Below are positions 1 to 6,949 of a DNA stretch of 10,083 bases, piece after piece. Origin of the DNA: Methylophilales bacterium UBA4017 (GTDB lineage Bacteria > Pseudomonadota > Gammaproteobacteria > Burkholderiales > Methylophilaceae); assembly GCA_002384685.1 (NCBI GenBank), contig DGAZ01000027.1, positions 1 through 10,083 on the forward strand. The letters run 5' to 3'. The translations under genes were made by a program, and so were the position numbers. The notes below the pieces were generated by a model. That model was not told the origin of the DNA. It was given only the letters and a program-made list of their open reading frames with translations, and did no database searches. Numbering within the stretch: position 1 is the stretch's first letter; each line of letters opens with the position of its first letter.

Positions 1-299
1 CTGCTATGTTTGAAGAAAACGCCAAAATAGCCTGTAAATTAAGAATTATTCTTGGCAGCATTGTAGACACACATACATTGCAAGCAAATTCAGATCAGAT
101 TAAAGCTAAGGTTGAAGAGTTTTCATCAAATTATGATGATTCAGCGCAAGCAATTAAATGGTTTTATGAGGATGAGAAGAGGCTCGACGAGCCAAGATCA
201 TTGGCCACTGAAGACAACGTGGTTAGCTGGTTTACCGATCAATGTAAAAAAGATTCAAAAAAAATAGAACTAGATTTGGTTTTAGCAGGTCAATTTTAA
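1..299 (+). CDS. tig: Trigger factor, C-terminal end (partial)
   Basis: This is the 3' end of the gene for trigger factor, the ribosome-associated chaperone and peptidyl-prolyl isomerase that meets nascent chains at the exit tunnel. The reading frame is open to the left edge (codons begin at base 3), so the ATG at position 6 is an internal methionine and not the start. About 98 residues are visible, all from the C-terminal helical chaperone domain. The recognisable stretches are FEENAK near the left edge, the acidic helix around KVEEFSSNYDD, and the closing region ending in LAGQF, all of which line up with the E. coli C-terminus from memory. The peptide-binding head and isomerase domain lie outside the window. 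clpP begins 25 bp after the stop codon, the usual order, and the two are probably co-transcribed. Confidence 0.93.
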   Translation, partial: AMFEENAKIACKLRIILGSIVDTHTLQANSDQIKAKVEEFSSNYDDSAQAIKWFYEDEKRLDEPRSLATEDNVVSWFTDQCKKDSKKIELDLVLAGQF

Positions 300-324
300 G
301 TAAACCAAAGGAAAATATATATTT

Positions 325-954
325 ATGACTCAATCAATTAGCAGCTTCTCAGCAAACAACCTCGGTTATATACCTATGGTGGTAGAACAAAGCGGAAGAG
401 GCGAGCGATCCTATGATATATATTCACGATTGTTAAAGGAGAGAGTAGTTTTTTTAGTTGGGCCTGTAGACGATATGACTGCGAATGTAATCGTCGCTCA
501 ATTATTATTTTTGGAAGCTGAGAATCCGGATAAAGACATATCCCTTTACATAAATTCCCCAGGTGGATCAGTAACTGCTGGCATGGCAATATATGACACA
601 ATGCAGTTTATCAAACCCGATATCAGCACGCTATGTATCGGACAGGCGGCAAGCATGGGTGCATTATTGTTGACCGCTGGTGCTGACAAGAAAAGATTTA
701 GCCTTCCAAACTCAAGGGTAATGATCCATCAGCCATTAGGCGGATTTCAAGGGCAGGCATCAGATATAGAAATTCATGCTAAAGAAATTTTATACCTTAA
801 AGAAAAGCTTAATACGATTATGGCAGAACATTCTGGACAATCATTAGAGAAGGTATCGAAGGATACAGACAGAGATAATTTTATGAGTGCCAAGGATGCT
901 ATGGATTATGGGTTAATAGATAAAGTTATCTCAAGCCGGTCTGACGTTAAATAG
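325..954 (+). CDS. clpP: ATP-dependent Clp protease proteolytic subunit ClpP
   Basis: ClpP is the serine peptidase that forms the double-heptamer chamber of ClpXP (and ClpAP) in the cytosol. The 209 residues match the usual length of about 200. The catalytic triad is complete: Ser110 in GQAASMGA, His135 in MIHQP, and Asp184 in the DRDNF segment. The oligomerisation and oxyanion-loop stretch INSPGGSVTAGMAIYDT lies at 76-92. About 12 residues precede the LGYIPMVVEQ segment and probably form the propeptide that is cut off during maturation, as in E. coli. The ATG at 325 has an AAGGA sequence at 308-312, about 12 nt upstream, slightly far but the best candidate. clpX starts 9 bp after the stop, so the protease and its unfoldase are made together. 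No separate promoter is evident in the 25-bp gap from tig. Confidence 0.98.
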   Translation: MTQSISSFSANNLGYIPMVVEQSGRGERSYDIYSRLLKERVVFLVGPVDDMTANVIVAQLLFLEAENPDKDISLYINSPGGSVTAGMAIYDTMQFIKPDISTLCIGQAASMGALLLTAGADKKRFSLPNSRVMIHQPLGGFQGQASDIEIHAKEILYLKEKLNTIMAEHSGQSLEKVSKDTDRDNFMSAKDAMDYGLIDKVISSRSDVK

Positions 955-963
955 CACGCCATC

Positions 964-2241
964 ATGTCTGATAAAGATCAAGTAAAAATACTTCCATGTT
1001 CATTCTGCGGTAAAAACCAGAGTGACGTTAAGAAGCTTATAGCCGGACCATCTGTTTTTATTTGCGATGAATGCGTTGAGCTGTGTAACGATATTATCAA
1101 AGAAGAATCCCAGATAGGGATTGAAGATGAAGGCAGGTCAGATGAACTTACACTATTAAAACCTAAGGAACTATTTCACAAGCTCGATGAGCATGTTATT
1201 GGCCAAGAAGAAGCAAAAAAAAGTTTGGCAGTAGCGGTATATAATCACTATAAAAGACTGCAAGTGTCAGACAAAAAAGATGAGCTGTCTGATGTAAAAA
1301 TTTCTAAAAGTAATATTTTATTTATCGGACCAACTGGATCTGGTAAGACATTGCTTGCTCAAACACTAGCCGATCTCCTGCAAGTCCCTTTTGTAATGGC
1401 AGATGCTACCACCTTAACCGAAGCTGGTTATGTTGGTGAAGATGTAGAAAATATCATGCAGAAGTTACTTCAGCGTTGTGAATACGATATTGAAAAAGCA
1501 CAAAAGGGTATTGTATACATTGACGAGGTCGATAAGATTTCAAGGAAAACAGATAACCCTTCAATAACACGCGATGTATCAGGGGAGGGTGTTCAACAAG
1601 CTCTTTTAAAGTTAATTGAGGGAACAGTAGCATCTGTACCTCCACAAGGCGGCCGTAAACATCCTAATCAAGAGTTTGTCCAAATAGACACAACAAATAT
1701 TCTATTTATATGTGGTGGAGCCTTTGACGGATTAGAAAAAATTATCAAAGAAAGAACTGAAAAAAATAGCATTGGGTTTGGGGCTGAGGTTCAGGGGAAA
1801 TCAGACGTAAAAGCTTTTGGTGATGTTGTGAAAAACGTGCAATCAGAAGACCTTATAAGGTTTGGGTTAATTCCTGAATTTATAGGTCGCCTACCTGTAA
1901 TTACGACTCTGGAAAGCTTAGACAAAGAAGCCTTAATAAGAATTCTAATTGAGCCTAAAAATGCCTTAACCAAGCAGTTTAAAAAGTTATTCCGTATTGA
2001 AGGAGTGGAGTTAGATTTTAGACCAGAAGCATTGGAAGCTATTGCAGAAAAAGCCTTAGAAAGAAAGTCTGGCGCACGTGGCCTTCGATCGATATTAGAA
2101 ATTGCTCTAAAGGAAACTATGTTCGAGCTTCCGACCACCCATAACCTGGAAAGAGTGGTGATTGATGGAAATGTTATCAATGAAAATACCAAGCCTTTAA
2201 TGATTTTTTCTGAAAAGGATAAGCAACAGCAAGCGAAATAA
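964..2241 (+). CDS. clpX: ATP-dependent Clp protease ATP-binding subunit ClpX
   Basis: ClpX is the hexameric AAA+ unfoldase that recognises substrates such as ssrA-tagged proteins and feeds them to ClpP. The 425 residues are full length. The N-terminal zinc-binding domain has Cys12, Cys15, Cys34 and Cys37 (C-x2-C-x18-C-x2-C). The AAA+ domain shows Walker A GPTGSGKT at 122-129, pore loop GYVG at 155-158, Walker B ending in DE at 187-188, the RKH loop at 231-233, the ClpP-docking IGF loop at 270-272, the arginine-finger segment PEFIGRLP at 304-311, and sensor 2 GARGLR at 370-375. All match E. coli ClpX with an offset of about three residues. The start at 964 places the first cysteine pair correctly. 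No Shine-Dalgarno sequence is visible before it, so translation may depend on coupling to clpP, which ends 9 bp upstream. Confidence 0.98.
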   Translation: MSDKDQVKILPCSFCGKNQSDVKKLIAGPSVFICDECVELCNDIIKEESQIGIEDEGRSDELTLLKPKELFHKLDEHVIGQEEAKKSLAVAVYNHYKRLQVSDKKDELSDVKISKSNILFIGPTGSGKTLLAQTLADLLQVPFVMADATTLTEAGYVGEDVENIMQKLLQRCEYDIEKAQKGIVYIDEVDKISRKTDNPSITRDVSGEGVQQALLKLIEGTVASVPPQGGRKHPNQEFVQIDTTNILFICGGAFDGLEKIIKERTEKNSIGFGAEVQGKSDVKAFGDVVKNVQSEDLIRFGLIPEFIGRLPVITTLESLDKEALIRILIEPKNALTKQFKKLFRIEGVELDFRPEALEAIAEKALERKSGARGLRSILEIALKETMFELPTTHNLERVVIDGNVINENTKPLMIFSEKDKQQQAK

Positions 2242-2254
2242 GCATTGCATTGCC

Positions 2255-2282
2255 CTTGTAATTTTTACAAACATCACCATAC
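2255..2282 (+). promoter_or_regulatory. Candidate sigma-32 (heat-shock) promoter of lon
   Basis: The clpX-lon gap contains CTTGTAA at 2255-2261 and CACCATAC at 2275-2282, separated by 13 bp. The E. coli sigma-32 consensus is roughly CTTGAAA and CCCCATnT with a spacer of about 11-16 bp, so the -35 differs at one of seven positions and the -10 at two of seven defined positions. The spacing fits, and transcription would start near 2290, about 30 nt before the lon ATG. Lon is a classic sigma-32 target in E. coli, which makes the site plausible. The -35 half also falls in a perfect inverted repeat (2256-2270). The call rests on motif match and context only. Confidence 0.42.
2256..2270. repeat. Short perfect inverted repeat between clpX and lon
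   Basis: TTGTAA at 2256-2261 and TTACAA at 2265-2270 form a perfect 6-bp inverted repeat around TTT. It lies 15 bp after the clpX stop and overlaps the -35 element of the candidate lon promoter. It could be an operator-like dyad or a weak RNA hairpin at the clpX 3' end. The AT-rich stem and lack of a following T-tract argue against an efficient intrinsic terminator. In such AT-rich DNA a dyad of this size can also occur by chance. Confidence 0.35.
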
Positions 2283-2320
2283 TTAAGTTAAGTTAAACAC
2301 TACGAAATCAAACATAATTA

Positions 2321-4723
2321 ATGAAAAAAGACACTGATAACCTAATATTACCAATGCTCCCTTTGAGAGATGTTGTTGTGTACCCTCAATTAGTTATTCC
2401 ATTATTTGTTGGACGAGAGAAGTCAATACAGGCTATTGAAAAGGCTAACAATGGTGACAAAAAGATTTTTCTAGTTGCTCAAAAGAATGCCAGTAAAGAT
2501 GAGCCTGCCATTAAAGATTTGTATAAAGTCGGTACGGTCGCAACAATTCTTCAAATGCTGAAGCTACCCGATGGAACAGTTAAGGTTTTAGTAGAGGGGC
2601 TTGATAGAGCTGATGTAACAAAATTCAATGAAAAGGGTAGTTATTGGTCAGCCAATATTAGCCTTATTTCGATTAAAGAACGAAAAGATAAGAAAACCAT
2701 GGCATTTATGCGGTCGGTTTTTTCACAATTTGATCAATATGTTAAATTGAATAAAAAAATTCCGCCGGAGATATTAACCTCACTTACAGCAATAACAGAA
2801 CCAGGAAGGCTGGCTGATTCGATTGCGGCTAATCTAACCCTTAAGCTCTCTGAAAAACAAAATATTCTTGAGACGTATGATATTAAATCTCGACTGGATC
2901 TGTTGTTGAATATTATGGAGTCTGAGATTGACATTCTTCAAGTTGAGAAAAAGATTCGAGGTAGGGTGAAGAGTCAGATGGAGAAATCACAAAGGGAGTA
3001 TTACCTTAACGAACAAGTGAAAGCTATTCAAAAGGAGCTAGGCGAGCAAGATGAGAATGCAGAGCTAGAAGAGCTAGAGCAAAAAATTAAGGGTGCCGAT
3101 ATGAGCGTTGAAGCGTTAGAAAAATGCCTATCGGAATTAAAAAAATTAAAACTTATGTCTCCTATGTCTGCGGAAGCATCTGTCGTAAGAACTTATATAG
3201 AAACCATTATTGGGCTACCATGGGCCAAGAAAGCAGAAATTAATCAGGACCTTGGTAACGCTCAAATTAACTTAGATGAAGATCATTACGGGTTAGAGAA
3301 GGTAAAAGAGCGCATCGTAGAGTACCTGGCTGTTCAAAATAGAGTAGGTAAGTCTAAAGCACCGATACTATGTCTTGTTGGCCCTCCTGGGGTTGGTAAA
3401 ACATCATTAGGTCAGAGCATTGCGAAAGCAGTGAATAGAAAGTTTGTGCGTATGGCATTGGGTGGTGTTAGAGATGAAGCAGAAATCCGAGGACATAGAC
3501 GGACGTATATTGGATCAATGCCTGGAAAAATTTTACAAAATATGACCAAGGTAAACTCAAACAACCCACTATTTCTTCTTGATGAAGTTGACAAAATGGG
3601 CCAAGATCTTAGAGGAGACCCTTCTTCGGCGTTACTAGAGGTACTTGACCCTGAACAAAACCATACATTCACGGATCACTACGCAGAAATAGAATACGAT
3701 CTCTCCGATGTAATGTTTGTAGCTACGGCAAACTCAATGAATATTCCTGAGCCATTACTTGATCGAATGGAAATAATTAGACTAGCGGGTTACACAGAGC
3801 AAGAGAAAGTTAGTATTGCGCATAAATACCTTATCCCCAAGCAGTTTAAGAATAATGGGCTAAAAAAATCGGAGCTCAATATTACCGAAAGAGCGGTAAA
3901 AGATATTGTGCAATTTTATACGAGAGAAGCTGGAGTTAGAAGGTTAGAGCAAGAGATTGCGAAAATATGCCGTAAAGTAGTAAAAGCAATTGCAACAATG
4001 AAAAATCCAACAAAATTTATTGTTAGTAATAAAAATATTGCCGATTATTTGGGCGTAAAAGTTTACGATATTGGCCTTGCAGCGAAAAAAAATCAAGTAG
4101 GTCAGGTTACTGGCTTAGCATGGACTCAGGTCGGAGGAGAACTGTTAACCATCGAGGCCGTAGAGCTTCCAGGGAAAGGAAAAACCATCCTAACAGGCAA
4201 GCTTGGAGATGTTATGCAGGAATCAATTCATGCAGCCTTAAGTGTTGTTAGAAATCGTGCGAAGCGGCTAGGTATTGATGAATTATTTCATGAAAAAAAA
4301 GACATTCACATTCATTTTCCTGAAGGAGCCACACCTAAAGATGGTCCAAGTGCAGGTATTGGCATTACTACTGCAATAATTTCCTCATTAACAGGAATTC
4401 CTGTCAGGTCTGATGTTGCTATGACTGGTGAAATTACATTACGGGGAGAGGTTTTACCTATAGGTGGATTAAAAGAAAAGTTGTTAGCGGCACATAGAGG
4501 GAATATCAAGACTGTTATTATTCCTGAGCAAAATGCTAAAGATTTAGCTGATATTCCAGATGAGATTAAGAGTCAAATGGAAATAATTCCAACCCAATGG
4601 ATTGACAAGGTTCTAGAGATAGCTTTAACAAAGATGCCACAACCAAGCGGGAATAAAATTAAAGCTAAACCCCACGATCAGGGAAAGAAATTAGTTGGTG
4701 TTAATAAAACGGTCGCGCATTAA
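2321..4723 (+). CDS. lon: Lon protease (ATP-dependent serine protease La)
   Basis: Lon is the cytosolic AAA+ protease that removes misfolded proteins and short-lived regulators. The 800 residues are full length (E. coli 784). The N-terminal substrate-binding domain starts at LILPMLPLRDVVVYP (8-22) and is followed by a long helical, coiled-coil region at about 200-280. The AAA+ module has Walker A GPPGVGKT at 354-361, the pore-loop segment RTYIGSMPG at 394-402, and Walker B LFLLDEVDK at 417-425. The protease domain has the Ser677-Lys720 dyad, in DGPSAGIG and GGLKEK, with the same 43-residue spacing as E. coli Ser679-Lys722. The last 30 or so residues form a basic, low-complexity tail that looks lineage-specific. 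No Shine-Dalgarno sequence precedes the ATG; the leader is AT-rich and probably unstructured. A heat-shock-type promoter may lie just upstream. No hupB gene follows. Confidence 0.98.
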   Translation: MKKDTDNLILPMLPLRDVVVYPQLVIPLFVGREKSIQAIEKANNGDKKIFLVAQKNASKDEPAIKDLYKVGTVATILQMLKLPDGTVKVLVEGLDRADVTKFNEKGSYWSANISLISIKERKDKKTMAFMRSVFSQFDQYVKLNKKIPPEILTSLTAITEPGRLADSIAANLTLKLSEKQNILETYDIKSRLDLLLNIMESEIDILQVEKKIRGRVKSQMEKSQREYYLNEQVKAIQKELGEQDENAELEELEQKIKGADMSVEALEKCLSELKKLKLMSPMSAEASVVRTYIETIIGLPWAKKAEINQDLGNAQINLDEDHYGLEKVKERIVEYLAVQNRVGKSKAPILCLVGPPGVGKTSLGQSIAKAVNRKFVRMALGGVRDEAEIRGHRRTYIGSMPGKILQNMTKVNSNNPLFLLDEVDKMGQDLRGDPSSALLEVLDPEQNHTFTDHYAEIEYDLSDVMFVATANSMNIPEPLLDRMEIIRLAGYTEQEKVSIAHKYLIPKQFKNNGLKKSELNITERAVKDIVQFYTREAGVRRLEQEIAKICRKVVKAIATMKNPTKFIVSNKNIADYLGVKVYDIGLAAKKNQVGQVTGLAWTQVGGELLTIEAVELPGKGKTILTGKLGDVMQESIHAALSVVRNRAKRLGIDELFHEKKDIHIHFPEGATPKDGPSAGIGITTAIISSLTGIPVRSDVAMTGEITLRGEVLPIGGLKEKLLAAHRGNIKTVIIPEQNAKDLADIPDEIKSQMEIIPTQWIDKVLEIALTKMPQPSGNKIKAKPHDQGKKLVGVNKTVAH

Positions 4724-4765
4724 AAATTATAGGGTTTTTCGCTAGCTTTGTGAGGAAGTCTATTG

Positions 4766-4777
4766 TAAAATGGCGAG
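4766..4777 (+). promoter_or_regulatory. Probable -10 element and GC-rich discriminator of the tRNA operon
   Basis: TAAAAT at 4766-4771 matches the sigma-70 -10 hexamer at five of six positions and is followed at once by GGCGAG (4772-4777). GC-rich discriminators of this kind are typical of stable-RNA promoters under stringent (ppGpp) control. Transcription would start near 4778-4781, leaving a leader of about 16-19 nt before tRNA-Val. I see no good -35 hexamer at 16-18 bp spacing, which lowers confidence. Read-through from lon could also supply transcripts, since no strong terminator follows lon. Confidence 0.42.
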
Positions 4778-4780
4778 CTC

Positions 4781-4796
4781 AAATTCTGGGGAATTT
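4781..4796 (+). repeat. Hairpin in the 5' leader directly abutting tRNA-Val
   Basis: AAATTC (4781-4786) and GAATTT (4791-4796) are perfectly complementary around the tetraloop TGGG. The last paired base is immediately next to the first base of mature tRNA-Val, at 4797. In the precursor RNA the hairpin could stack on the acceptor stem at the RNase P cleavage site. Whether it affects processing cannot be told from sequence. Confidence 0.45.
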
Positions 4797-4872
4797 GGGT
4801 GCTTAGCTCAGTTGGTAGAGCGTCGCCCTTACAAGGCGAATGTCACAGGTTCGACCCCTGTAGCACCCACCA
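4797..4872 (+). tRNA. tRNA-Val (anticodon UAC)
   Basis: The cloverleaf is complete. Acceptor strands GGGTGCT (4797-4803) and AGCACCC (4862-4868) pair fully. The D arm contains AGCTCAGTTGGTAGAGC. The anticodon stem TCGCC/GGCGA encloses loop CTTACAA, with anticodon TAC at 4830-4832. The T arm carries GGTTCGA. The discriminator is A4869 and the CCA end is encoded at 4870-4872. The anticodon UAC reads GUA, GUG and, when modified, other valine codons. tRNA-Asp follows after only 4 bp, so the two are processed from one precursor. Confidence 0.97.
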
Positions 4873-4876
4873 TTAT

Positions 4877-4953
4877 GGAGTGGTAGTTCAGTTGGTTAGA
4901 ATACCGGCCTGTCACGCCGGGGGTCGCGGGTTCGAGTCCCGTCCACTCCGCCA
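4877..4953 (+). tRNA. tRNA-Asp (anticodon GUC)
   Basis: The cloverleaf is complete. Acceptor strands GGAGTGG (4877-4883) and CCACTCC (4943-4949) pair fully, the anticodon stem CCGGC/GCCGG encloses loop CTGTCAC, and anticodon GTC lies at 4911-4913. The T arm is CGGGTTCGAGTCCCG. The discriminator is G4950, the usual identity base of bacterial tRNA-Asp, and the CCA end is encoded at 4951-4953. It is the second gene of a two-tRNA unit and is followed 10 bp later by an intrinsic terminator. Confidence 0.97.
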
Positions 4954-4963
4954 ATACTTAATT

Positions 4964-4989
4964 AAGGCGAATGAAAGTTCGCCTTTTTT
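4964..4989 (+). terminator. Intrinsic terminator after the tRNA pair
   Basis: AAGGCGAA (4964-4971) and TTCGCCTT (4978-4985) form a perfect 8-bp stem with a 6-nt loop, followed by a continuing T run to 4989. This is a textbook rho-independent terminator. It closes the tRNA unit and separates it from ppiD, which therefore probably needs its own promoter in the 71 bp that follow. I could not identify that promoter with confidence. Confidence 0.9.
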
Positions 4990-5047
4990 AATATAAAAAG
5001 AACCTTTAATTAATAACTCAGTCTTCATGATTGAAATTTATAAAGAT

Positions 5048-5050
5048 AGG
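5048..5050 (+). promoter_or_regulatory. Ribosome binding site that decides the ppiD start
   Basis: AGG at 5048-5050 lies 10 nt upstream of the ATG at 5061. The alternative in-frame TTG at 5031 has no purine-rich sequence at a suitable distance, and it would add ten residues before the MLDKIRNS sequence where PpiD proteins normally begin. The ATG at 5061 is therefore preferred. Confidence 0.5.
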
Positions 5051-5060
5051 TAATGAAATT

Positions 5061-6944
5061 ATGTTGGACAAAATAAGAAATAGTACTGATTCAAAATTAG
5101 CAAAAATAATTCTAGGAATCATCATCATTCCTTTTGCCTTATTCGGGATAGATTCTTATCTTAGTTCAGTCGGATCAAATGTATATATTGCCAAAGTTAA
5201 TGGGGTAGATATATCAGCCCAACAATATCAAAATACCGAAGCCATGATTCGTGATCAAATGTCTGATCCAAAAACTGACCCAGCACTATTTGATTCACCG
5301 GAGTTTAAAAAAGCCGTTTTGGATAACATCATTTCTACGGAGCTTATGAATCAATCTATCGATAAAAATGGATTTGTTATCAGTGATGAGCAATTAGGTG
5401 CTTATATTGTTGGGATGCCTGACTTTCAAGAAAATGGCAAATTTTCACAGGAGCGCTACGATCAAATTGTTCAATATAATAATTTAACACCGAAAAAGCT
5501 TGAAGATAAAATACGTAATCAAATGGCTACACAGCAAGCTAAAGATAGCTTAAATCGTTTAATTTATGTGCCCACTGAGATCACACAACCTTTAGTTAAC
5601 CTTGCCTACCAGAAGCGAGATATAAGCCTTCATGAAATAAAGTTAGACGATTACAAAAAGAAAATTAAACCCTCTGACGAGGATGTAAAAACATTTTATG
5701 ATGAAAATACATCAAATTTTATAATGCCAGATAGGGTAAAAATTGAATTTTTGATTTATTCGGTAGCTGGTATTGTTCCAAGCATTTCTATTACAGATGA
5801 GGAAGTAAAAGAATTTTTCGAAGCAAATAAAGGGAAGTTTGAAGCTAATCAACAGCGAAGAGCCAGCCATATACTGTTTGCTTATCAGCCAGGTATTGAT
5901 TTTGAAGAAAAAGCAAAGATAAGAGACTTGGCACAAACAACATTAAATGAGATTAAAAAAACTCCTAAAATTTTTGAAAATAAAGTTAAAGAGCTTTCCC
6001 AAGATATTGAATCCGCGAAGCAGGGCGGCGATCTAGGATTTTTCTCCCGCACTGATATGGTTAAATCTTTCGCTGATGCAGCTTTTGATCTAAAGGTCGG
6101 AGATTTATCTGAGATAGTAGAAACGGAGTTCGGTCTTCATATTATCAAGCTTACTGAGATAAAAGGTGAGCAGGTGAGTTTTGATAAGATAAAAGCGCAA
6201 ATTAAAGGAGAGCTTATTTACGGCAAGGCTCTTGATCAATATGCCACTAATGCTGAGAATTTTAATAATACCGTTTATGAAAACTCTGCAGATCTTTCCG
6301 TGGCTTCGAAAAAATTCGATTTAGAAGTTCAGCAAAGCCAGTGGCTCAGCCTTGATGATGCAAAAAGATTTTTTAATAATGACGCTTTCGCAAATGAAAT
6401 ATTTGCACAGGAATCTATCTCATCAAAAACAAACACCTTAGCCATAGAGGTTTCGCCTAATAATTTAGTTTCCGCACGCGTTATCGATTTTAGTCCATCT
6501 GCACTTCAACCATTAAAGGAAATTAAGGAAAAGGTTGTTGATTTAATTATTGAAAGAAAAAGCCAAGAGCTAATTATTGAAGATGGAAATAAATTGGTTG
6601 AGGATTTACAAAGCAGTAAGAGGAAGGTTGAATGGTTTGACGAGTTAGTTATTGATAGATTTGATAAAAAAGGACTATCAGACCAATTGGTTAAGAAGAT
6701 ATTTCAAGTAGATACAGCTCAATTGCCAGCTTATTCAGGATTATATGATCTGAAAGGTGAGTATTTTGTTATTAAAATTAATAAAGTAATTAATGATAAG
6801 GTTACTGACGCACTATCTGTTGATCTTTATAGGGAAGAGTATGAGAAAGCTTTAAAAGGAGCTATACAAGCAGCTTACATTGATGATTTAAGGGCTGACG
6901 CAACAATTAAGATCAACCCTAAGGTACTGTCTCCTAATCAATAG
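5061..6944 (+). CDS. ppiD: Peptidyl-prolyl cis-trans isomerase D, membrane-anchored periplasmic chaperone
   Basis: PpiD is anchored in the inner membrane near the Sec translocon and helps newly exported proteins in the periplasm. With the ATG at 5061 the protein has 627 residues, close to E. coli PpiD (623). The N-terminus MLDKIRNS leads into one membrane segment at about 15-34, with positive charges on the cytoplasmic side, followed by a SurA-like chaperone region. The parvulin domain runs from about 266 to 368, with ASHILF at 268-273, GGDLGFFSR in the middle and GLHIIKL near its end. The C-terminal third is a second periplasmic chaperone region. In E. coli the parvulin domain is reported to have little or no isomerase activity; the sequence here does not settle that. 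The gene follows the tRNA terminator and overlaps the convergent fabI by 11 bp. Confidence 0.93.
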   Translation: MLDKIRNSTDSKLAKIILGIIIIPFALFGIDSYLSSVGSNVYIAKVNGVDISAQQYQNTEAMIRDQMSDPKTDPALFDSPEFKKAVLDNIISTELMNQSIDKNGFVISDEQLGAYIVGMPDFQENGKFSQERYDQIVQYNNLTPKKLEDKIRNQMATQQAKDSLNRLIYVPTEITQPLVNLAYQKRDISLHEIKLDDYKKKIKPSDEDVKTFYDENTSNFIMPDRVKIEFLIYSVAGIVPSISITDEEVKEFFEANKGKFEANQQRRASHILFAYQPGIDFEEKAKIRDLAQTTLNEIKKTPKIFENKVKELSQDIESAKQGGDLGFFSRTDMVKSFADAAFDLKVGDLSEIVETEFGLHIIKLTEIKGEQVSFDKIKAQIKGELIYGKALDQYATNAENFNNTVYENSADLSVASKKFDLEVQQSQWLSLDDAKRFFNNDAFANEIFAQESISSKTNTLAIEVSPNNLVSARVIDFSPSALQPLKEIKEKVVDLIIERKSQELIIEDGNKLVEDLQSSKRKVEWFDELVIDRFDKKGLSDQLVKKIFQVDTAQLPAYSGLYDLKGEYFVIKINKVINDKVTDALSVDLYREEYEKALKGAIQAAYIDDLRADATIKINPKVLSPNQ

Positions 6945-6949
6945 TACCT
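6922..6949. repeat. Inverted repeat spanning the stop codons of ppiD and fabI
   Basis: AGGTACT (6922-6928) and AGTACCT (6943-6949) are perfect inverted copies around a 14-nt loop. The loop contains the fabI stop (6934-6936, minus strand) and the ppiD stop lies at 6942-6944. Being symmetric, the hairpin could form at the 3' end of both convergent transcripts. No T-tract follows on either strand, so it is not a standard intrinsic terminator, but I see no better 3' end signal for either gene. Confidence 0.4.

Noticed and set aside
1791..2192. 133-codon open frame on the minus strand inside clpX
   Set aside because: It is fully inside a gene with intact ClpX motifs, resembles no family I know, and has serine-rich low-quality composition typical of antisense frames.
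4722..4746. Possible terminator after lon (A5 and T5 runs, then GCTAGC)
   Set aside because: The only stem is A:T pairs around an 8-nt loop, with no GC core, so it would not work as an intrinsic terminator.
4799..4996. Open frame of 65 codons across the two tRNA genes
   Set aside because: It lies over two perfect tRNA cloverleafs and their terminator, so the frame is a by-product of tRNA sequence.
5027..5053. Eight-codon upstream frame (ATG at 5027, TAA at 5051-5053) ending 7 nt before the ppiD ATG, as a possible leader peptide
   Set aside because: There is no ribosome binding site before its ATG, no run of one codon type and no attenuator hairpin after it.
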